A DNA stretch of 64,000 bases, taken from assembly GCF_021869535.1 (NCBI RefSeq), contig NW_026262690.1, forward strand, positions 65,356,995 through 65,420,994. The letters run 5' to 3'. The position numbers and the translations under genes are program-made. The number at the start of each line of letters is the position of its first letter. Within the stretch, counting starts at the first letter, position 1. This DNA comes from Mytilus californianus. Lineage: Eukaryota; Mollusca; Bivalvia; Mytilida; Mytilidae. The notes beneath the pieces are model-generated. The model ran no database searches. It was given only the letters and a program-made list of their open reading frames with translations, and was not told where the DNA came from. Below are positions 21,301 to 29,959 of this stretch, in pieces.

Positions 21301-24300
21301 TCCTTATGAGATGCTGACCAAGTGTTGTTACTTTGCAGTCGGTCCATCATCCAAGATGGCCGCCAGCGGGGGACTTAGTTTTAACATAGGACCCTATGGG
21401 AAATACATACAAATGTCTTCTTTTAGAGAACCACTGAATGGAATGAAACCAAACATGGCATGAATGTTCCTTATGAGGTTCTGACCAAGTGTTGTTACTT
21501 TGCAGTCAGTCCATCATCCAAGATGGCCGCCAGTAGGGGACTTAGTTTAACATAGGACCTATGGGAAATACATACAAATGTCTTCTTTTAGAGAACCACT
21601 GAATGGAATGAAACCAAACATGGCATGAATTTCCTTATGAGGTGCTGACCAAGTGTTGTTACTTTGCAGTCGGTCCATCATCCAAGATGGCCGACAGCAG
21701 GGGACTTAGTTTAACATAGGACCTATGGGAAATACATACAAATGTCTTCTTTAATAGAACCACTGAATGGAATGAAACCAAACATGGCATGAATGTTCCT
21801 TATGAGATGCTGACCAAGTGTTGTTACTTTGTAGCGGATCCATCATCTAAGATGGCCGCCAGCAGGGGACTTAGTTTTACATAGGACCCTTTGGGAAATA
21901 CATAAAAATGTCTTCTTTTAGAGAACCACTGAATGGAATGAAACATAACATGGCATGAATTTCCTTATGAGGTGCTGACCAAGTGTTGTTACTTTGCAGT
22001 CGGTCCATCATCCAAGATGGCCGACAGCAGGGGACTTAGTTTAACATAGGACCTATGGGAAATACATACAAATGTCTTCTTTAATAGAACCACTGAATGG
22101 AATGAAACCAAACATGGCATGAATCTTCCTTATGAGATGCTGACCAAGTGTTGTTACTTTGTAGCGGATCCATCATCCAAGATGGCCGCCAGCGGGGGAC
22201 TTAGTTTTACATAGGACCCTTTGGGAAATACATCAAAAGGTCTTCTTTTAGAGAACCAATAAATGGAATGGAACCAAACATGGCATGAATGTTCCTTATG
22301 AGATGTTGACCAAGTGTTGTTACTTTGCAGTCGGTCCATCATCCAAGATGGCCGCCAGCGGGGGACTTAGTTGAACATAGGACCCTATGGGAAATACATA
22401 CAAATGTCTTCTTTTAGAGAACCACTGAATGGAATGAAACAAAACATGGCATGAATGTTCCTTATAAGGTGCTGACCAAGTGTTGTAACTTTGCAGTCGG
22501 TCCATCATCCAGGATGGCCGACAGCGGGGGACTTAGTTTAACATTGGACCCTATGGGAAATACATACAAATGTCTTCTCTTAGAGAACCAGTGAATGGAA
22601 TGAAACCAAACATAGCATGAATGTTCCTTATAAGGTGATGACCAAGTGTTGTTACTTTGCAGCCGATCCATCATCCAAGATGGCTGCCAGTGGGTGACTT
22701 AGTTTAACATAGGACCCTACTGGAAATACATACAAAATGTCTTCTTTTAGAGAACCTCTGAATGGAATGGAACCAAACATGGCATGAATGTTCCTTATGA
22801 GGTGTTGTCCAAGTGTTGTTTCTTTGCAGCCGATCCATCATCCAAGATGGCCGCCAGCGGGGGACTTAGTTTAACATAGGACCCTATGGGAAATACATAC
22901 AAATGTCTTCTTTTAGAGAACCACTGAATGGAATGAAACCAAACATGGCATGAATGTTCCTAATGAGGTGCTGACCAAGTGTTGTTTCTTTGCAGTCGGT
23001 CCATCATCTAAGATGGCCGACAGCGGGGGACTTAGTTTAACATAGGACCTATGGGAAATACATACAATTGTCTTCTTTTAGAGAACCACTGAATGGAATG
23101 GAACCAAACATGGCATGAATGTTCCTTATGAGTTGCTGACCAAGTGTTGTTACTTTGCAGTCGATCCATCATCCAAGATGGCTGCTAGGGGGGGGGGGGG
23201 GGGGGGCTTAGTTTAACATAGGACCCTATGGGAAATACATACAAATGTCTACTTTTAGAGTACCACTGAATGAAATGAAACCAAACATGGCATGAATGTT
23301 CCTTATGAAGTGCTGACCAAGTGTTGCTACTTTGTTGCCGATTTACTGTTCAAGATGGCTACCAGGATATTTTATTAAATAACAGGACCAATATTAATCA
23401 AAATTTGGCCTCAATCATTATTTGGGTATCTGTTATGATTTTTATCTATCTTTACATGATTTCTAAAACCAAAGTAGAGTCAGGTGAGCGACACAGGCTC
23501 TTGAGATCCTCTAGTATCTCAAAAACTAAAGCTTTTAGAGCAAATCTGACATGGGGTAAAATTGTTCAATTGGTCAAGATCTATCAGCTCTGAAATTTTC
23601 AGACGAATCGAAAACAACCCATTGTTGGGTTGCTGCCACCGAATTGGTAGTTTTAACAAATTTTTCATTTTTTTGTTATTATTTTGAATATTATTATAGA
23701 TATATATAAACTGTAAGCAGCAATAATGTTCAGCAGAGTAAGATGTAGAAAAAAGATAAAATGACCATAATTGTCAATTGACCCCTTAAGGAGGTATTGC
23801 CCTTTCAAGACAATTTTACACAATTTGTTCATCAAGTTTGCTAACATTTAAAAATCTTCTCCTCTGAAACTACTGGGCCAATTACCTTCAAACTTTAAAT
23901 AAATGTTACTTAGGGTATCTTGTTTATAAATTGTATCCGAAGTTTTGATCCATCGACAAACATGGCCCCCATGGCTAAAACTAGAACATAAGGGTCAAAT
24001 GCAGTTTTTGGCTTATATCTCAAAAACTAAATCTTTTAGAGCAAATGTGACATGGAGTAAAATTGTTTAATTGGTCAAGATCTATCGGCCCTGATATTGT
24101 CAGACGAATCGAACAACCCATTGTTGGGTTGCTGCCACCGAATTGGTAGTTTTAACAAAATTTTGCAGTTTTTTGTTATTATTTTGAATATTATTATAGA
24201 TATATATAAACTGTAAGCAGCAATAATGTTCAGCAAAGCAAGATCTACAAAAAAGTTAATATGACCAAAATTGTCAATTGACCCCTTAAGGAGTTATTGC

Positions 24301-27300
24301 CCTTTAAAGACAATTTTACACAATTTGTTCTTCAAGTTTGCTAACATTTAAAAATCTTCTCCTCTGAAATACAGGTGAGCGATTCAGGCTCTTGAGAGCC
24401 TCTTGTTTAAAAAACCACAGCAAATGTCTTAAGCAGTGAAAAATAAGTCTTTACAAGAGAGTGAAACAGAACCTAGAACTTTCCAAAAAAATCCACATTT
24501 TTAGAAAAAGTAACTAAAGGTAGTAAAGGAGTTTGATATGAACTACATTCTGTCCAAGCTTAAAACAATCTATAACTTTTTGTTAACTCAGCCTTATAAC
24601 TTAATTTAGGTCACAAGTTTACATGTAGACTGAAAAATTGCCTTGAAATGTACTGTCATTATACCATGTTATACTGTGACTACCTGTAGTAATTTGATTG
24701 TTATCAGGTTCAGCACTGGTTGAAAGAGTTGTCTGAAGAAGTTGTGGAAAGATTAGATAAAGACAGAGAAGATGTAAGCAAAACAGATAATCTAAATATA
24801 ACGATATTTGTAATATAATGAAATATGCTAACACACTGTTGCCAAGAGGGCAAATAGTTTTACATTAGACCAACAGAAATATGTAGCTTAATGAAGTGTA
24901 CCAATTTCAACCTAGTTCCTGAAACTGTAAAGAAATATTACACAATTGTTGAAGTTGTGCACCTGTTACTATCGAATAGCTTGAACAATTTTCATCATTT
25001 TCAGCAAAATTTACAAAAGAGAGTACCAATTTAACATTATGAAATCATCCTAGAGTTTTCGACCTAGATCCTTTTAACTTTATAGAAAGAATGAATACAT
25101 ATTGAAGTTGTGCACCTGTTATTATGGAATTGTTTAAGGGATTCATTCTCATTTTTGTAGACTTGTTGAATTTTGAGATTCCTTCAGCAAAATTTCATAA
25201 GACATCACATAATGTTTGCCTACCTATTTAAACTATGCTCCACCCATTTCCCCATTATGGAGTTGTTTAAAGATCCCCCTCCCTTGTTTTTCTTGTCTTT
25301 TTACCATATAGGTAAATGTTCATTATAGACCATTCACCATTGTTTGAGAAACATTCTCTTCAACCCAGCCCTTTGACGTCACATCCATTTTTATGCCCCC
25401 GCCGTAGCCGTGGGGGCATTAAGTTTTACCCTTGTCCGTCTGTACGTACGTACGTCCCAAAATTGGTTTCCTTTCTCTAACTTGAGTTTGCCTCAACCAA
25501 ATGTTATGACACTTATACACAATGCTTATTACCACAAAACACAGATCAAGTTAGAATTTTGGTGGCGTCACTTTAACCGTTCTAGAGTTATGCCCCTTTA
25601 TAAATGGAAAAATTGAAAAATGTTTAGTTTCCATTCTCTAACTTAAGTTTGCCTCAACCAAATGTTATGAAACTCATACACAATGCTTATTACCACAAAA
25701 CACAGATCAAGTTTGAATTTTGGTGGCGTCACTTTAACCATTTTAGAGTTATGCCCCTTTATAAATGGAATAATTGCAAAATTTTTAGTTTCAGTCTCTA
25801 ACTTAAGTTTGCCTTAACCAAATGTTATGAAACTTATACACAATGCTTATTACCACAAAACACAGATCCAGTTTGAATTTTGGTGGCGTCACTTTAACTG
25901 TTCTAGAGTTATGCCCCTTTATAAATGGAAAAATTGCTAAATTTTTATTTTCGTCTAAATATCAAGTAATTTTTAAAATTGGAGTTATCTTCCTTTGTCC
26001 ATGATTATAGTTGAATCAACTACAATCAATGCTTTATACAATGCAATGTTTAATTTTGACTTCCACTGATAATACACAGATCAAGTTGAATTTGGGTAGT
26101 GTCACTTTAACCATTATTGAGTTATGCCCCTTTATAAATCGAAAGATTGCAAAATTTTTAGTTTCCATTCTGTAACTTAAGTTTGCCCCAACCAAACATT
26201 ATGAAACCTATATACAATATTCATTACCACAAAACTAAGATCAAGTACAAATTTTTTGTTTCCGTTTTCTAACTTTAGTTTGTCTCAACCAAATGTTATA
26301 AAACTTATACACAACCGTTCTAGAGTTATGCGTGTTTACAAATAGAAAAATTGCTGAATTTTTAGTTTCTGTTCTCTACTTAAGTTAGCCTCAACCAAAT
26401 GTTATGAGACTTACACAAAATGCTTATTACCACAAAACTCAGATCAAGTTCAAATTTGGGTAGCGTCACTTTTACCGTTCTTCAATTATGTCCCTTTATA
26501 ACTATATGATATGCAAGCGGGGGCATCATCTGTGTCCACATGTGGACACTATCCACATTTATTTATTTAATGAGTAGCAGTAGCGCAGGAAGGCTGAATT
26601 ATTCTGATCAAATTGTGATTTGTTTTTTATTCAGAACAACAGAAGTGCTAAGTCATTAACAGTTAGCGTGAGGTATTTAGCTAAACCATCATCCATCTCT
26701 GTCTCTAGAGCATGTGCTGTAGTAAGATATGATGCTCAGAAGTTTGCTGGTGATGCCTTCACTTTGATACAGAAGCTTAACACGCTACCATTATATCAAT
26801 CAGCTTGGTAAGAAGTCTTATGGATATTGTTTTCTATATCTCCATTTGATAAAAACAATAACAGATCCCTTTGCAGAAGTGTTCACATGCAAATCTAGAT
26901 TTACAAAATGTGTTAAAACTGTATTTTTGGCCACACAAAATTTAAAATTTCCTGATTCTCCTGACAATTTTCAAAAACAAAATTTGGGAGGTATTCTTTT
27001 CCCAAACTTATTAGATCTTAACATTAATGAATTATATCATGTTGAACTCAACATTTTGACTTAAAATAAATTGATAAAACATATTATTTGAACAATGTAA
27101 CAGGTAAAACACTGTGTCAACTACTAATTGAAACCACTGACACAAAATTTCACCGGATAAGGTTTTAAAAAAAAATGAATGAAATCTTTGTCAGATCAAT
27201 AAATATTCATGTTTGAGCCACTGGAAATATTTATTAAGGACCTTACACATGTATGGACATGTCTCAAAAGTTGCATGAGAATAGCAATGTTAAGAAGTTT

Positions 27301-29959
27301 TTATACTACCAGCTTCATTTGATCCTTCAAATTTAACTGAAAAGATTAATATGTTTTATCCAGCTGAATGGCTAATTTTTGTTCAAAAACAAGTGTTCAC
27401 ATACTTTCTTTGACCATGAATCCTTTATTTTATCATAAATCCTTTATTTTATCTAAATCTTCAAGTAAAGTTTTTCTCTTGAATTATTGTCTTCCTGTAC
27501 TTAAATTTGCCAACAGCTTTTTCCGTATGCAGTGACCTTAACATGAAAACTCACATTAGAAATTTGGCAATCACAATGCACAAGTGTGAAGGGAAAAACA
27601 GTGATGGAAGAACAAGTAATTCTAATATGACGTGCTTCTTTCGCTTTGTAAACAACACCGTGATAAAATTCTCGATATATCTATACTTAGCGCAGACTCA
27701 GAGATGTAAATATTGGTGGCTGTTACTATTTACCTCCCACGTAAATCCACATGTATCGTAACCTATGTGCAAACACTATGTCGATTTCGTTGTGTTCAAA
27801 TTGAAATTGAAAAAGAAACTACAGAACCGTTATTCCTATTATAATGCATAACAAAAATAATTAATGCACAAGAGCTTAAAAAATGTATAAAATCAAAATA
27901 AAATAAAATTCCGTGAAATTTCATGAATAATCTTGGCGCATTAACATCATGTCATAACATGACGTCATACGAATGAAAAACTCTCAAGCTGATGGTTTTC
28001 CGTTACATATACGCCCTAAATTAGGATAATATTGCATTAAAATGGAGTTTTGAGGTAGGTGTTGTTTCATTTTCTATTCCATTGCATTATTTGCACATTT
28101 GTGGATTTCAGCAAGTCAACATGGCGGCTTTTTCCTTAGTTACGACATGTCAACTGTGGATTTGACAGTAAATAGTAGCCAACAAAAAAAAAGTGTTTGG
28201 GTTAAGAATTTTGAGAATTGAACACATTTTTTATAGTGCTTATTTGAGAAATAATTCATGTAAGACTTAGATTTATTTGAAATTTGTAGCTTTTATCTTA
28301 CAGGGGGTAAAATAGAGCAGCCATACACACGGCAATCTTACCTTTGCTTCAGTTTTTAAATTACCGTATTTGTCCTATTAAAATCGAAATAATTCATGGA
28401 AGCCATAGATTTGTTGGACATTTACACATGGCCTGGGCCGTGATATTCGTTAATTTTATCCCTCGCTAACGCTCAGGATAAAATTCGAAAGCACGGCCCA
28501 GGCCATGTGTAAATGTCCAACAAATCTATGGCTTCCATGAATTATTTCTTAAACAAACCTGAAAGGAAAGATTCTAAAAAAAAATCTGAATGATAATAAG
28601 CAACCAAAGTTTGGGATAATCAATCATCCAATTAAATATTGATTGTCAATTATACATTGTGGATTCCTAATAAATGTAAAAAGAAAAATGTGTGCAGAGG
28701 ACTTAGTTTAGTATATATGCATGTATATATGCATGTATTGGTTAAATAATTTTCTTTTCATTATAATTACCAGAAACTTGTTTCGTACAACTTTAAAATG
28801 AATTTATATGAATCTGATCCTAACGATAATTTTGTAAATTTTTATTTCCAGGTCTCCACCTATCACATGCTTAGGTATATCAGCAGGAAAGTTTGTAGAA
28901 TTTCAGGATAAAAACCAGTCAAATATATCTTCATTCCTTGGAAAGAAATCTGAATCAGTTGACAAAGCTCCAGTTTTGTCTCAATCAAACAAAGAATCAT
29001 CACCAAAGGGTTCAATTCAGTCATTCTTTAAAACTAAAAATCTCAAAGAAGAATCCCCTAAAAGTGAACCAACTATTTCAAGCGGTACATCATCTCAAAA
29101 AAATAAAATACAAGAAAATGGCATACAAGCTTTGTTTAGAAAAAAACAGTCCATTGGTAATAGTTCAGACATAGCTCCTTTGAAAACTGAACCATCAACA
29201 TTTTGTGTGGACCTTAGTCATGAATCAAGTTCTATTGATTTAAGTAATGATAATTCAGTTGATTTAAGTATTCACAAAGGATCAGAGACTATTAAAACAG
29301 AATCAGTAACAAACCTTAATTTGAGTAAGAAGTCAGGCTTTTTTGTTTCTAAACTTAGAAAAAATTCAGTAAGCTCCAATGTAATTGATGTAAATGAAAG
29401 CTCATGTGATAGTATTAAGTCAGCGAACAGCAATGATTCAGCCAAAACAGGAGATAATTCAGAAATTGTTCATTCTGAAGTGATAGACATTGAAACATCA
29501 TGTATTCCAAATGGTATTTATGTTAATGATGGTGCTCCTACATCAATAGATAATTTGGATGAGGAAGTTTTTATGTCATTGCCTTTAGATATTCAGCATG
29601 AGATAAGAAAAAATATGAAAAGCAAGCCTAAAGTAAATTTAAAACAAGAAGAAAAGAAGAGATCAAGTCTTGATACATTTTTTCAGCAGAGTACACAAGA
29701 GAAAACAGAAAATCCAAAAAATCAATCAGATCTGACTTCATGTGAAAAATGTGGGAAAGAGATAATAGTTTGGGAACTTCCAGAACATATGGATTTTCAT
29801 TTTGCTCAGGAAATACAGAAAGAGTTCAGAGAGGAAAATATACAAAGTAATAAATTCCCAATAAAGAGAAAGAGTGTCACTTCTCCTACAAAGCCTAAAA
29901 ACAAATTGAAGAAAACTGAAAATGTAAATACTCTAACAAATTTCTTTTCAAAGAAATAA
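9262..29959 (+). CDS. POLH: DNA polymerase eta, complete spliced gene (10 coding exons, 767 aa)
   Basis: Y-family translesion DNA polymerase that copies past UV photoproducts at stalled, PCNA-ubiquitinated forks in the nucleus. Joining 9262-9386, 10563-10697, 11098-11276, 11998-12167, 13433-13536, 15918-16037, 18106-18229, 24708-24773, 26635-26807 and 28852-29959 gives 2304 nt with GT/AG at every junction and no internal stop. Residues 1-~300 form the catalytic core: metal ligands D9 and D112, with E113 in SIDEAY, and nucleotide-contact positions Q34, Y48, R51 and K57. Residues ~305-410 are the little-finger/PAD region. The long serine-rich tail carries PIP/RIR-like motifs, a UBM-like motif (~631-650), a C2H2 UBZ finger (C696, C699, H711, H715) and a basic NLS-like stretch, and ends in NTLTNFFSKK. 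The family is certain from the colinear match with vertebrate pol eta (human 713 aa). The start is the ATG just before the conserved RVIALVDMDCF, with A at -3 and G at +4. Non-coding 5' exons were not identified. Confidence 0.97.
9504..9640. repeat. Palindromic hairpin, ~60-bp arms
   Basis: ggattaaacagatttttcta at the left mirrors the right end (tagaaaaatgtgtttaatcc). The inner stem is actcacaaact / agtttgtgagt. A few mismatches and a short loop; MITE-like. Confidence 0.8.
9670..9920 (+). repeat. Dispersed repeat with CRE-like palindrome, copy 1
   Basis: Matches the reverse complement of 27950-28190 through landmarks ttggctattatttac, gagttagccgccat, cagcttgagagtttt and tgacgtca (9904-9911). 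Confidence 0.75.
10563..10697 (+). CDS. POLH: POLH coding exon 2
   Basis: Residues 42-87, beginning IIAVGYEARACGVT, the finger-domain block that contacts the incoming nucleotide. Y48 and R51 are conserved. The position equivalent to human R61 is K57. It continues through DDAKKLCPDIHFF and KADLTK. Acceptor tgtag and donor gtaaat flank it, and phases join exons 1 and 3 cleanly. Confidence 0.95.
10698..11997 (+). other. POLH introns 2 and 3
   Basis: Non-coding AT-rich sequence on both sides of exon 3 (11098-11276). No structured repeat recognised in either intron. Confidence 0.6.
11098..11276 (+). CDS. POLH: POLH coding exon 3
   Basis: Residues 87-147. It carries the catalytic palm motif RASIDEAYIDLT with D112 and E113. 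The variable stretch that follows (EEVKRRMDKRAQTELLQN) is the usual family insert between palm strands. Reading continues in frame into the intron to 11344, which would add false residues. The donor gtatac at 11277 gives the correct join. Confidence 0.95.
11998..12167 (+). CDS. POLH: POLH coding exon 4
   Basis: Residues 147-203, encoding GRMEGLESWLDSVYEG, then the conserved VGALISEEMRAAVYEET and CSAGIAHNK. The last motif is the family's hallmark palm helix just before LAKLACG-type sequence. It ends in phase 0 before gtttaa. Confidence 0.95.
12407..13093 (+). mobile_element. Degenerate hAT transposon in POLH intron 4
   Basis: Ends are inverted (tagggatgtcaac at 12407; gttgacatccctaat-like end at 13081-13093). 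Near-identical 8-bp flanks (caaaaaag / caaaaaaa) fit a hAT target duplication. Subterminal cgagtactcgag motifs repeat at both ends. Between them, about 12690-12835 retains a frameshifted hAT dimerisation region (TSVPSEQIFSS, then LRNRLVQEKVDKIIFLNMN). Non-functional remnant, internally deleted. Confidence 0.85.
13433..13536 (+). CDS. POLH: POLH coding exon 5
   Basis: Residues 204-238, beginning MLAKLSCGINKPNKQT, the thumb-proximal motif shared by all Y-family polymerases, and ending in LPVRKI, the start of the helix-hairpin-helix thumb region. The donor is a strong gtaagt. Confidence 0.95.
13937..15718. mobile_element. TIR element (AAGGGGACGAAGTC ends) carrying a nested Helitron-like copy
   Basis: aaggggacgaagtc at 13937-13950 has its exact inverse gacttcgtcccctt at 15705-15718. 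The interior is AT-rich non-coding sequence interrupted by the element at 14345-15651, so the host element was about 470 bp before that insertion. Located in POLH intron 5. Confidence 0.7.
14345..15651 (+). mobile_element. Helitron-like non-autonomous element (TTAGCTCACC...CCTCTAG)
   Basis: Starts ttagctcacctgacctgaaa with a subterminal stem (cacctgacc / ggtcaagtgagc) and a gtccgtcgtc-rich tract. The body contains two related ~480-bp units (aaatcttctcctctgaaact ... ccccttaaggagttattgcc). It ends in gtgagcgacacaggctcttt and a short stem followed by CTAG, as at a Helitron 3' end. No coding capacity. Other copies at 20801, 44195 and 46314. Confidence 0.8.
15918..16037 (+). CDS. POLH: POLH coding exon 6
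   Basis: Residues 238-278, encoding RNLGGKLGESLVEELNVEF and FIGDLVKFPLTELQNNFG. This is the thumb HhH region, where human pol eta has a RSLGGKLG block. The acceptor is tttcag and the donor gtaagt. Confidence 0.95.
16094..16300. mobile_element. MITE with TACTGTGGATTCAT-type ends, copy in intron 6
   Basis: The right end, inverted, reads tactgtggattcatttattt. The left end is a diverged counterpart. The same element is at 33345-33555 (caagttttcctcaat block and its complement shared). Confidence 0.65.
16540..17885 (+). repeat. ~145-bp tandem repeat element in POLH intron 6
   Basis: Units share aagcaataggtcaactatat, gtacatgtctgtctggcagg and tgaccttgacctcattttca. Landmarks near 16563, 17093, 17242, 17386, 17532 and 17672 (period ~140-150). 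An embedded head has the stem tgcgacttttgtcgca (16693-16708) and a CGG run. The block closes with gagacatttcagtgtctgca. Non-autonomous tandem-core element. Confidence 0.75.
18106..18229 (+). CDS. POLH: POLH coding exon 7
   Basis: Residues 278-319, encoding HWIYEVCRGIEQEQVSARQ, then LPKSIGCSKNFQGKT, the diagnostic entry into the little-finger/PAD domain. Reading runs on in frame past the donor at 18230 to 18289, but that stretch is intronic. Confidence 0.95.
18290..18475 (+). repeat. Solo fragment of the intron-6 repeat
   Basis: Shares tgccttatgttacaaagttt and cttgacctcattttcacgg with 16780-16890. Located just inside intron 7. Confidence 0.65.
18940..19020 (+). repeat. Second fragment of the intron-6 repeat
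   Basis: One partial unit: ctgtctgtcaaggttcatct followed by gaccttgacctcatttcat. Confidence 0.6.
19477..20523 (+). repeat. Near-perfect 500-bp tandem duplication
   Basis: Lines such as aaaatcttctcctctgaaac (19711 and 20211) and ttgttgggttgctgccaccg (19481 and 19981) recur at an exact 500-bp offset. I found one difference by eye (aattggtagt versus aattagtagt at 20504). Confidence 0.9.
20801..23514 (+). mobile_element. Nested Helitron-like element with ~166-bp tandem core
   Basis: The host reads ...ttttggctta before 20801 and tatctcaaaaac from 23515. Uninterrupted copies read ggcttatatctc, so the insertion lies exactly between A and T with no duplication. The element starts ttagttcacctggcccgaag and ends caggctcttgagatcc-tctag. 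Its core is ~15 units of ~166 bp (gaaccactgaatggaatg ... ccaagatggccgcc) from 20900 to 23300. Confidence 0.88.
20900..23300 (+). repeat. ~166-bp tandem array, about 15 units
   Basis: 'gaaccactgaatggaatg' recurs near 20930, 21095, 21261, 21427, 21592, 21757, 21921, 22088, 22253, 22420, 22585, 22752, 22918, 23083 and 23259. A poly-G run (23188-23206) replaces part of one unit. Repeated minus-strand open frames (MMDRLQSNNTWS...) are translations of the repeat. Confidence 0.9.
24708..24773 (+). CDS. POLH: POLH coding exon 8 (66 nt)
   Basis: Short exon of 22 codons, residues 320-341: VQHWLKELSEEVVERL followed by DKDRED, a little-finger helix. It is flanked by ttatcag and gtaagc and joins in phase 0 on both sides. 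It lies about 300 bp downstream of the repeat-filled 6.5-kb intron 7. Confidence 0.94.
25391..26527 (-). mobile_element. Helitron-like element with ~161-bp tandem core, POLH intron 8
   Basis: The plus-strand left end tatgcccccgccgtagccgt followed by gggggcatt is the inverted 3' stem-loop. Next come gtccgtctg and (ACGT)n. Units repeat gtttgcctcaaccaaatgtt and gtggcgtcactttaacc near 25465, 25627 and 25789, then diverge to ~26500. Same architecture as 540-2193. Confidence 0.75.
26635..26807 (+). CDS. POLH: POLH coding exon 9
   Basis: Residues 342-399, with the PAD strands SLTVSVRYL and CAVVRYDAQKFAGDAFTLI. It ends in QSAW, joined to SPPITCLGIS of exon 10. The acceptor is attcag and the donor gtaaga. 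Confidence 0.95.
27950..28190 (-). repeat. Dispersed repeat with CRE-like palindrome, copy 2 (inverted)
   Basis: Reverse complement of the 9670-9920 repeat. Includes tgacgtca at 27960-27967 and aactctcaagctga. Confidence 0.75.
28386..28548. repeat. Near-perfect hairpin, ~75-bp arms
   Basis: gaaataattcatggaagcca on the left is exactly mirrored on the right (tggcttccatgaattatttc). About 57 outer pairs are perfect through atttacacatggcctgggcc. The inner part has small indels around a ~14-nt loop (ctcgctaacgctca). Confidence 0.9.
28852..29959 (+). CDS. POLH: POLH coding exon 10 (C-terminal regulatory tail)
   Basis: Residues 399-767 in one 1108-nt exon. It starts with the last PAD strand (SPPITCLGISAGKFVEF) and then a disordered tail. 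Motifs in order: KGSIQSFFK (~451-459), five short V/I-D-L/V/I segments (V518, I527, V535, 576-579, 609-612), GFFVSKLRK (561-569), LDEEVFMSLPLDIQHEI (~634-650, UBM-like), SLDTFF (671-676), UBZ from SCEKCG to HMDFH (695-715), basic KRKS...KNKLKK (NLS-like) and terminal NTLTNFFSKK. Stop TAA at 29957. Confidence 0.96.

Larger units (their letters stand above)
19160..24410 (+). mobile_element. Composite Helitron-like block filling POLH intron 7
   Basis: Opens tttttagctcaccggggccc near 19166, with a second head at 20530, and closes caggtgagcgattcaggctc with a stem near 24390-24405. The body is ~500-bp units (aaatcttctcctctgaaact ... ctaacattt). A complete related element is nested at 20801-23514. 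The tail is degenerate (CTTG, not CTAG). No protein-coding capacity. Confidence 0.8.
26808..28851 (+). other. POLH intron 9
   Basis: Holds the inverted dispersed repeat (27950-28190) and a large hairpin (28386-28548). The remaining sequence is AT-rich, with no coding segment recognised. Confidence 0.7.

Noticed and set aside
20806..22674. Series of 62-70-codon minus-strand frames starting MMDRLQSNNTWS
   Set aside because: One per ~166-bp unit of the array; no independent coding signal.
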